From: DATFES01 sp035457725
GTDB taxonomy: Bacteria; Pseudomonadota; Alphaproteobacteria; CACIAM-22H2
NCBI GenBank assembly: GCA_035457725.1
Contig: DATIBC010000035.1
Coordinates: 1 to 6,816 of the forward strand
Direction: 5' to 3'
DNA: 6,816 bases
Under the pieces are notes generated by a model. That model saw only the letters and a list, made by a program, of their open reading frames with translations. It ran no database searches and was not told the origin of the DNA. Positions 1-5,088 of the stretch are shown one piece after another (the first letter of the stretch is position 1; each line of letters starts with the position of its first letter). A program made the translations under genes and the position numbers.

Positions 1-78
1 AAGCGCCGCCACGACCGGCAGTACCGCTTCGCTGAGCTTGATCGCGGAAGTTTCGGTCAAGGATTGGCGCGCGCCCAT
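1..78 (-). CDS. 5' end of a divergent gene, product not recognised (partial)
   Basis: The minus strand is open from an ATG at 78 to the window edge, giving 26 residues that begin MGARQSLTETSAIKLSEAVL. A GAGGAG Shine-Dalgarno sequence lies just upstream (plus-strand ctcctc at 82-87), and most codons end in G or C, as in the neighbouring genes. The frame stays open upstream to a possible GTG near 113, but the ATG with its good ribosome site is the better start. In many Alphaproteobacteria the gene divergent from chvI is pckA (PEP carboxykinase). The visible residues show nothing that identifies them as PckA, and I do not recognise the family. It is probably a real gene, because start, ribosome site and codon bias agree, but the visible part is too short to assign a function. 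Confidence 0.5.
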   Translation of the reverse strand, partial: MGARQSLTETSAIKLSEAVLPVVAAL

Positions 79-163
79 TCGCTCCTCGCTTGCAAGATGC
101 GCTGTCGTCCCGCGCGCGGTCACGCCGCCCGCAGTCGGCTATACCGTACCGCAGCCAAGTCTC

Positions 164-169
164 TATAAT
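164..169 (+). promoter_or_regulatory. Candidate -10 element for the chvI promoter
   Basis: The hexamer is an exact match to the sigma-70 consensus TATAAT in otherwise GC-rich DNA, about 120 bases before the chvI start. No good TTGACA-like -35 element lies 16-18 bases upstream, so the promoter would be extended, activator-dependent or read by another sigma factor. Transcription would give a leader of roughly 115 bases. The assignment rests on one hexamer. Confidence 0.35.
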
Positions 170-172
170 CCC

Positions 173-189
173 GGCCGTCGCGGGCCGTC
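173..189 (+). repeat. Tandem GGCCGTC direct repeat downstream of the TATAAT
   Basis: GGCCGTC occurs at 173-179 and 183-189, ten bases apart start to start, or about one helical turn. It sits just after the candidate -10 element, around the expected transcription start. A response regulator of the OmpR family usually binds direct repeats with this spacing, so ChvI autoregulation is conceivable. The motif is GC-rich and short, and may be chance. Confidence 0.3.
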
Positions 190-274
190 AATCCAATGCC
201 CCGAACCCGCCGTCGTGCGGCCACATTTGGCGGCATGATGGCCAATCGTCGCCGACCCCGCGGCGCCAATCGCC

Positions 275-280
275 AAGGAA
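275..280 (+). promoter_or_regulatory. Ribosome binding site that sets the chvI start
   Basis: AAGGAA lies ten bases before the GTG at 291. This supports GTG 291 over the longer open frame that begins near 90, and it agrees with where homologous ChvI proteins begin (a short lead, then TIALVDDD). Confidence 0.6.
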
Positions 281-290
281 CGACATCGCC

Positions 291-995
291 GTGCCCCAGA
301 CCATCGCTCTCGTCGACGACGACCGCAACATCCTAACCTCCATCGCGATGGCGCTCGAAGCCGAGGGATACAACGTGCGTACCTACAGCGATGGCGCCGA
401 GGCGCTGCGCGGCCTCGCCCAGACGCCGGTCGACCTCGCCGTTCTCGACATCAAAATGCCGCGCATGGATGGCATGGAGCTCTTGCAGCGCCTGCGCAAG
501 CAGAGCCAGATGCCGGTCATCTTCCTCACCTCGAAGGACGACGAGATCGACGAGATGCTCGGCCTGCGCATGGGCGCCGACGATTACATCACCAAGCCGT
601 TCTCGCAGCGCTTGTTGATCGAGCGCATCCGCGCCATCCTCCGCCGCCAGGAACTGGCTCGCGAACCGGCGCAGGCGGCGGCCGCCAGCGAGGCGCCGCT
701 GGTCCGCGGCGATTTGACGCTCGATCCAGCCCGGCATGCCTGCCAATGGCAAGGCCACGACGTTGCGCTCACCGTCACCGAATTCCTGTTGTTGAAGGCC
801 CTCGCCCAGCGGCCGGGGCTGGTCAAGAGCCGCGATCAACTCATGGACGCCGCCTACGGCGAGCACATCTACGTCGACGACCGCACCATCGACAGCCACG
901 TCAAGCGGCTGCGCAAGAAGTTCAAAAGCGTCGATCAGGATTTTGCCCAGATCGAGACGCTTTACGGTCTGGGATACCGGTACCGCGACAAGTAG
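291..995 (+). CDS. chvI: ChvI, OmpR/PhoB-family response regulator
   Basis: This 234-residue cytoplasmic transcription factor is the partner of ChvG. The receiver domain covers about residues 3-118: acidic pocket D9/D10, phosphoacceptor D53 in LDIKMPRMDG, T80 and K102 in ITKPF. A winged-helix DNA-binding domain follows a short Ala-rich linker, about residues 135-230, with the recognition helix region DDRTIDSHVKRLRKKF and the terminal wing ending in GYRYRDK. The stretches TIALVDDDRNILTS and KPFSQRLL are typical of ChvI itself, not of other OmpR-type regulators. In related bacteria (Sinorhizobium, Agrobacterium, Caulobacter) ChvI controls envelope, exopolysaccharide and acid-stress genes. The GTG start is chosen because of the AAGGAA site and because family members begin there. 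chvG follows after 34 bases, so the two are probably cotranscribed. Confidence 0.95.
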   Translation: MPQTIALVDDDRNILTSIAMALEAEGYNVRTYSDGAEALRGLAQTPVDLAVLDIKMPRMDGMELLQRLRKQSQMPVIFLTSKDDEIDEMLGLRMGADDYITKPFSQRLLIERIRAILRRQELAREPAQAAAASEAPLVRGDLTLDPARHACQWQGHDVALTVTEFLLLKALAQRPGLVKSRDQLMDAAYGEHIYVDDRTIDSHVKRLRKKFKSVDQDFAQIETLYGLGYRYRDK

Positions 996-1029
996 AAGCG
1001 GCGCCCAGGAGTTCGGCGGCGGGCACGGC

Positions 1030-2856
1030 ATGGCGATCGGCGAACGACCTCGAAAGCTGGTGGTTCTCGACGACGAGCGCACCTCGCGCGCGCCGCCACC
1101 GAGCGATGCGCGCGTGCAGGCAAAGCGACCGCTCGATACGCCCACGGCGGCGCGCGTCGAACGCCGCGCCGAACGACCGATGGGGCGGCGGCGCGTCTCG
1201 CCGCTGACGCGCCGCTTCTTGATCTTGAATTCGCTGGCGCTGGTGATCCTCGTCGCCGGCCTGCTTTATCTCGACGATTACCGCCGCAGCCTGATCGTCG
1301 CCGAATTCAATGCGCTGACCACCCAGGGCCAGATCATCGCCGCGGCGCTCGGCGAGGCGGCGACCGACTCGCCGCTTTCGGACTTGAGCGAATCGGACGA
1401 TGCCGCGACCGAGCAGGCGCGCGCCGATGGCGCGGCGGTCGAAATTGTCGACCGGCTGTCGCCCGAGCTGGCACGGCAGATTTTGCGCCGACTCGCCGAA
1501 CCGACGCGATTTCGCGCGCGCCTCTACGCCCTCAACGGCGAATTGATCGCCGACACTCGTGTGCTCGGGCGCTACGGCGGCGCGGTCGAAGTATCGCTGT
1601 TGCCGCCGCCCGATGAGCCCGCCGATCCGCTGACCCGCGCGGCCAACGCGATCTACGATTTCGTCATCGATCTGTTGCCGGAAAGCGAGGAATTGCCTCC
1701 CTACCGCGAGCGCGCCCTGCCGCAGGCGGCCGACTACGAGGAGACGCAAGCGGCGCTCAACGGCGAAGTGGCCCAAGCGCTGCGGGTGGCGGCTGATGAA
1801 CAACTCGTCTTGTCGGTCGCCGTGCCGGTGCAACGCTTCAAGCGGGTCCTGGGGGCGCTCCAGCTTTCGGCGAGCGGCCGGACGATCGAGCAGAATCTGC
1901 GCTCCGTCAGATTCGACATCATCAAGCTTTTCGCGATCTCGCTGGCGGTCACCGTCTTGGTGTCGCTCTACCTCGCCGGCACGATCGCGCGGCCGCTTCG
2001 GCGTCTCGCGCGCGCCGCCGAACAGGTGCGTCGCGGTCACGGGCTTGGCGGCGGGCGCGGGGCGGGACAACCGCTCATCCCCGACATGAGTCGCCGCAAC
2101 GACGAAATCGGCGATCTATCCGGCGCGCTCAACGAAATGACGCACGCCTTGTGGCAGCGACTCGACGCCATCGAGCGCTTCGCCGCCGACGTCGCGCACG
2201 AGATCAAGAACCCACTCACCTCGCTCAAGAGCGCGGTGGAGACTGCGGCGCGAATCAAGGATCCAGAGCAGCAGCGCCGCCTCATGGCGATCATCCTCGA
2301 CGATGTGGCGCGGCTCGACCGCTTGATCAGCGACATCTCCGGCGCCTCGCGCCTCGACGCCGAGCTATCGCGTGGCGAGAGCGAGCCGGTCGATATCGCA
2401 CGCCTGCTTGCGGCGCTGGTCGACGTGCACGCGGCCACCGGCGGCCCCGACGGCCCGCGCCTGGTGCTCGACGTCGCCGAGCAGCGGTCGCTCATCGTGC
2501 GCGGCATCGAGGATCGGCTTGGCCAGGTGTTCCGCAACGTCATCGCCAATGCCGCGTCGTTCAGTCCTCCGGGCGGCGCCATCTCGATTCGCGCGCGGCG
2601 CGACAAGAACAGCGCCGAGATCGTGATCGAAGACGAAGGGCCCGGTATTCCGGATGACAAGCTCGAGGCGATCTTCGACCGCTTCTACAGCGAACGCCCG
2701 AAAGGCGAGAAGTTCGGCACCCATTCCGGGCTCGGGTTGTCGATCTCCCGCCAGATCGTCAACGCCCACGGCGGCCGCATTTGGGCCGAGAACCGGCGCG
2801 CCGCCAACGGCGAGGTGGCGGGCGCGCGCTTCATAATCCGCCTGCCGGTGGAGTGA
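1030..2856 (+). CDS. chvG: ChvG, membrane sensor histidine kinase
   Basis: This 608-residue inner-membrane kinase phosphorylates ChvI. A polar N-terminus of about 60 residues precedes SPLTRRFLILNS and the first membrane segment (residues 63-81). A periplasmic sensor region follows (about 82-297), then a second membrane segment (about 300-320) and a HAMP linker. The phosphoacceptor is H390 in the H-box DVAHEIKNPLTSLKSA. The ATP-binding domain has an N-box around N503/N507, a G1 box DEGPGIP near 535-541 and a G2 box GLGLS near 567-571, so all catalytic motifs are present. In rhizobia the periplasmic domain is held off by ExoR; no ExoR gene lies in this window. The start is uncertain. An AGGAG at 1007-1011 is 18 bases from ATG 1030, which is long. 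ATG 1180 would give a 558-residue protein that keeps both membrane segments. Confidence 0.93.
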   Translation: MAIGERPRKLVVLDDERTSRAPPPSDARVQAKRPLDTPTAARVERRAERPMGRRRVSPLTRRFLILNSLALVILVAGLLYLDDYRRSLIVAEFNALTTQGQIIAAALGEAATDSPLSDLSESDDAATEQARADGAAVEIVDRLSPELARQILRRLAEPTRFRARLYALNGELIADTRVLGRYGGAVEVSLLPPPDEPADPLTRAANAIYDFVIDLLPESEELPPYRERALPQAADYEETQAALNGEVAQALRVAADEQLVLSVAVPVQRFKRVLGALQLSASGRTIEQNLRSVRFDIIKLFAISLAVTVLVSLYLAGTIARPLRRLARAAEQVRRGHGLGGGRGAGQPLIPDMSRRNDEIGDLSGALNEMTHALWQRLDAIERFAADVAHEIKNPLTSLKSAVETAARIKDPEQQRRLMAIILDDVARLDRLISDISGASRLDAELSRGESEPVDIARLLAALVDVHAATGGPDGPRLVLDVAEQRSLIVRGIEDRLGQVFRNVIANAASFSPPGGAISIRARRDKNSAEIVIEDEGPGIPDDKLEAIFDRFYSERPKGEKFGTHSGLGLSISRQIVNAHGGRIWAENRRAANGEVAGARFIIRLPVE

Positions 2857-2925
2857 TCCGTCGCCGCGACGCATCCGCCCGCATGGTTGACAAGGTCGCC
2901 GGGGCGGACCAACCTGCCGGCCGTC

Positions 2926-3375
2926 GTGAGCGCGAACCAACGGCTTCAAGTCCACGCCACGTGCGTCGAAATCGGCGGCGTCGGAGTATTGATTCGCGGC
3001 GCGCCCGGCGCCGGAAAATCCGATCTCGCGTTGCGCCTGATCGATGGGGGTGCGCGACTGGTCGCCGACGACTATACCGACATCGCCGTCGTCGCCGGCC
3101 GACTCGTCGCCCGCGCGCCCGCGGCGATCGCCGGCCGCCTCGAAGTGCGCGGCCTCGGGGTGGTCGAAGCGCCCGCCGTCGCCGAGGCGCCGGTCCGACT
3201 CGTCGTCGATCTGGTCGCCACGTCCGAAGTGGAGCGTCTCCCCGATCAACGCATATGCGCCTATCTAGGAGTCGATGTGCCACTCCTCGCCCTCGCCGCT
3301 TTCGAAGGCTCGACGGCAGCCAAGCTCCGGCTCGCCGCGCGCATCGCTGCGCGCGGCGTACCGTTCGCCGCCTGA
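2926..3375 (+). CDS. hprK: HPr kinase/phosphorylase, short form (kinase domain only)
   Basis: The 149-residue product corresponds to the C-terminal catalytic domain of HprK, which phosphorylates HPr on a serine using ATP or pyrophosphate and can reverse this with phosphate. After H10 in QVHATCVEI comes the P-loop GAPGAGKSD (residues 25-33), then the acidic pair D48/D49 in RLVADDYTD and the HprK signature LEVRGLGVVE (72-81). The N-terminal domain of Firmicutes HprK (about 130 residues) is absent, as is usual in Alphaproteobacteria. The substrate HPr gene lies about 1.4 kb downstream and keeps the target serine. The start is not certain. GTG 2926 fits homologues, but neither it nor an in-frame TTG at 2887 has a clear ribosome site. 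The gene follows chvG after about 70 bases. Confidence 0.9.
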   Translation: MSANQRLQVHATCVEIGGVGVLIRGAPGAGKSDLALRLIDGGARLVADDYTDIAVVAGRLVARAPAAIAGRLEVRGLGVVEAPAVAEAPVRLVVDLVATSEVERLPDQRICAYLGVDVPLLALAAFEGSTAAKLRLAARIAARGVPFAA

Positions 3376-3405
3376 GCGGCATTGGACGCGCGTCGAACTC
3401 GATCG

Positions 3406-4344
3406 ATGAGCGCGCCATTCGTCAGGGAAACGACTTCCGCGATTGCGGCGCCGGCGCGCCGAGCGGTCGCCATCGTCACCGGGATGTCGGGTGCCGGAAA
3501 GAGCACGGCGCTGAAGGCGCTCGAGGACTCGGGCTACGAAGCGGTGGATAATCTGCCGCTCTCGCTGCTCGTGTCGCTGGTGCGTCCCGAGGACGGCGTC
3601 GGACGGCCGATCGCCGTCGGCGTCGACACGCGGACGCGCGATTTCTCGATCGCCGCCTTCGACGCGGCGATCGATCGCCTGCGCGCCGAGCCGTCCTTCG
3701 AAACGCGCCTCGTCTTCCTCGACAGCGAGGACGAGGTTCTCCGCCGTCGTTTCACCGAGACCCGGCGCCGTCATCCGCTCGCCGCCGATCGTCCGGTCAC
3801 CGATGGCATCCGCGCGGAACGCGACTTAATCGTGCCACTGCGCGGTCGCGCCGACCTGGTCATCGATACTTCGACGCTGTCGGGCGCCGATTTGAAACGG
3901 ATGATGCAAGAGCATTTCGGCCTCGGAGCGCGGGCCGGCATGGCGGTGTCGATCATCTCCTTCGCATATCGTCACGGCCTGCCGCGCGAGGCCGACCTCG
4001 TCTTCGACATCCGCTTCCTCGCCAACCCGCATTATCGGCCGGAGTTACAGGCGCTTTCGGGCCGCGACGGAGCGGTCGCCGCGTTCATCGCCCGCGATGC
4101 GGCATTTCAGCCGTTTTTCGAGGGGCTGACGACGATGCTTCGCGCGCTGCTACCGCGCTTCGAGAGCGAGGGGAAGAGCTATCTCACGATCGCCGTCGGG
4201 TGCACCGGCGGCCGGCATCGATCCGTATTCGTCGCTGAACGGCTCGCCGAGTGGCTCGGTGGTCTGGGTCGGCGGGTCAATCTCGTCCATCGCGACATCG
4301 AACGCGGCGGCTCCGACGCAGCCCCGCCCGCGGGCGCGCGCTGA
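3406..4344 (+). CDS. rapZ: RapZ-family nucleotide-binding protein / RNase adaptor
   Basis: This 312-residue cytoplasmic protein has an N-terminal P-loop TGMSGAGKSTAL (G26-T34) followed by GYEAVDNLP, both typical of the YvcJ/RapZ family, and then GVDTRTRDF. The C-terminal domain contains SFAYRHGLPREADLVFDIRF and the family motif GCTGGRHRS (265-273). In E. coli RapZ binds small RNAs and delivers GlmZ to RNase E. GlmZ is enterobacterial, so the RNA or metabolite partner here is unknown. Next to hprK, this gene is part of the standard alphaproteobacterial PTS cluster. The length is slightly above the 284 residues of E. coli RapZ because of about 15 extra N-terminal residues. ATG 3406 is preferred over an in-frame TTG at 3382. 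The ribosome site is poor for both. The tail after HRDIER lacks a basic cluster. Confidence 0.93.
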   Translation: MSAPFVRETTSAIAAPARRAVAIVTGMSGAGKSTALKALEDSGYEAVDNLPLSLLVSLVRPEDGVGRPIAVGVDTRTRDFSIAAFDAAIDRLRAEPSFETRLVFLDSEDEVLRRRFTETRRRHPLAADRPVTDGIRAERDLIVPLRGRADLVIDTSTLSGADLKRMMQEHFGLGARAGMAVSIISFAYRHGLPREADLVFDIRFLANPHYRPELQALSGRDGAVAAFIARDAAFQPFFEGLTTMLRALLPRFESEGKSYLTIAVGCTGGRHRSVFVAERLAEWLGGLGRRVNLVHRDIERGGSDAAPPAGAR

Positions 4345-4370
4345 GCGCCGCGTCCAGTCGCCGGCAACGG

Positions 4371-4375
4371 AAGGA
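4371..4375 (+). promoter_or_regulatory. Ribosome binding site that sets the EIIA start
   Basis: AAGGA, within GGAAGGA, lies six bases before ATG 4382. It is the best ribosome site in the cluster and rules out the longer open frame, which overlaps rapZ from 4259. Confidence 0.65.
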
Positions 4376-4381
4376 ATCGGC

Positions 4382-4789
4382 ATGATCGGCATGGTCCTCG
4401 TCACGCACGGACGCCTCGCGGCCGAGTTCATTGCCGCGCTCGAGCACGTAGTCGGCCCGCAGCGCAATATCGTTGCCGTATGCATCGGCGCCGACGACGA
4501 CATGGAGCTGCGGCGCAAGGAGATCATCGACGCAGTGGCGCGGGTCGACGACGGCGCGGGGGTCGTCGTGCTGACTGACATGTTCGGCGGCACGCCGTCC
4601 AATCTCGCGATATCGATCATCGACAAGGCGAAAGTCGAGGTCATCGCCGGGGTCAATTTGCCGATGTTGATCAAGCTGACCAGCGTCCGCAATAGCGAAC
4701 GCCTCGGCGAAGCGGTGAATTCCGCCCGCGAGGCCGGCCGCAAATACATCAACGTCGCCTCGCAGCTTCTCTCGGGCGAGGTGCGGTGA
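4382..4789 (+). CDS. Soluble mannose-family PTS EIIA domain protein
   Basis: The 135-residue protein is a single EIIA-Man domain. H9 in GMVLVTHGRLA is the phosphoacceptor (E. coli ManX His10). D66 in LTDMFGGTPSNLA matches the conserved acidic residue beside it (ManX Asp67), and VNLPMLIKL is another family stretch. It would receive phosphate from HPr His26. No EIIB, EIIC or EIID gene is visible, so within this window it has no transport partner, and a regulatory role through protein contacts is likely, as proposed for similar alphaproteobacterial proteins. The start has a strong ribosome site. The stop overlaps the start of the HPr gene by four bases (GTGA), so translation is probably coupled. 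This gene is often named ptsM or manX-like; I leave the symbol open. Confidence 0.92.
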   Translation: MIGMVLVTHGRLAAEFIAALEHVVGPQRNIVAVCIGADDDMELRRKEIIDAVARVDDGAGVVVLTDMFGGTPSNLAISIIDKAKVEVIAGVNLPMLIKLTSVRNSERLGEAVNSAREAGRKYINVASQLLSGEVR

Positions 4790-5088
4790 ACGAATCCGGG
4801 CCGAATGCCGCCAATCGGCCGATCGTCCGCCGGGCGACGATCGTCAACAAGCTCGGACTTCACGCCCGTGCCGCCGCCAAGTTCGTCAAGCTAGCCGATC
4901 GCTTCGACGCGCAGATCGCTGTCGCGCACAAGGACATGAACGTTTCGGGCCGCTCGATCATGGGGTTGATGATGCTAGCCGCGGCGGAGGGTTGCGAAAT
5001 CGAGATCCGCGCCGACGGGCCCGAGGCGGCGGCAGCATCCGATGCGTTGCTCGGTTTGATCGCCGCTGGATTCGATGAAGACGACTGA
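4786..5088 (+). CDS. ptsH: HPr, phosphocarrier protein of the PTS
   Basis: The 100-residue HPr has about 12 extra N-terminal residues. H26 in NKLGLHARAAAKF accepts phosphate from Enzyme I (His15 in E. coli). S57 in SGRSIMGLMML corresponds to Ser46, the HprK target. The His-to-Ser distance of 31 residues is the same as in E. coli, so both regulatory sites are intact. The GTG start overlaps the EIIA stop as GTGA, with GAGG at 4778-4781 as a ribosome site inside the EIIA gene. The 3' end overlaps the Enzyme I gene by 14 bases. It could equally be named as NPr (ptsO), because no transporter components accompany it. Confidence 0.95.
   Translation: MNESGPNAANRPIVRRATIVNKLGLHARAAAKFVKLADRFDAQIAVAHKDMNVSGRSIMGLMMLAAAEGCEIEIRADGPEAAAASDALLGLIAAGFDEDD

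Larger units (their letters stand above)
79..290. other. Intergenic region between divergent genes
   Basis: This stretch of about 210 bases separates the minus-strand gene from chvI and should hold the promoters of both. It contains a perfect TATAAT at 164-169, a tandem GGCCGTC pair ten bases apart (173-179 and 183-189), a GCCAATCG pair (241-248 and 265-272) and a small TTGGC-N9-GCCAA inverted repeat (227-245). The chvI reading frame is open upstream to about 90, but that stretch has no ribosome site and resembles no part of the ChvI family, so I treat it as non-coding. I saw no tRNA or recognisable small RNA. Confidence 0.6.

Noticed and set aside
90..290. Plus-strand N-terminal extension of ChvI in the same frame
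   Set aside because: It has no ribosome site, no family similarity, and the AAGGAA plus GTG at 291 fits homologues. The openness is explained by high GC.
333..1145. Long minus-strand frame opposite chvI
   Set aside because: It mirrors the codons of a well-supported gene. GC-rich DNA leaves antisense frames open, and the product matches no family I know.
1087..1156. Inverted repeat CGCGCGCCGCC / GGCGGCGCGCG, 48 bases apart
   Set aside because: It lies in the Arg/Ala-rich coding part of chvG, in DNA where such GC runs are common. There is no T-run and no functional context.
922..2070. Minus-strand frame of 382 residues opposite chvI and chvG
   Set aside because: It lies wholly opposite ChvG, whose motifs are complete. 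The translated product is low-complexity and rich in Arg and Gln.
2894..2910. GGTC-N9-GACC palindrome after chvG, considered as a terminator
   Set aside because: The stem has four base pairs and no following T-run, so it is not an intrinsic terminator.
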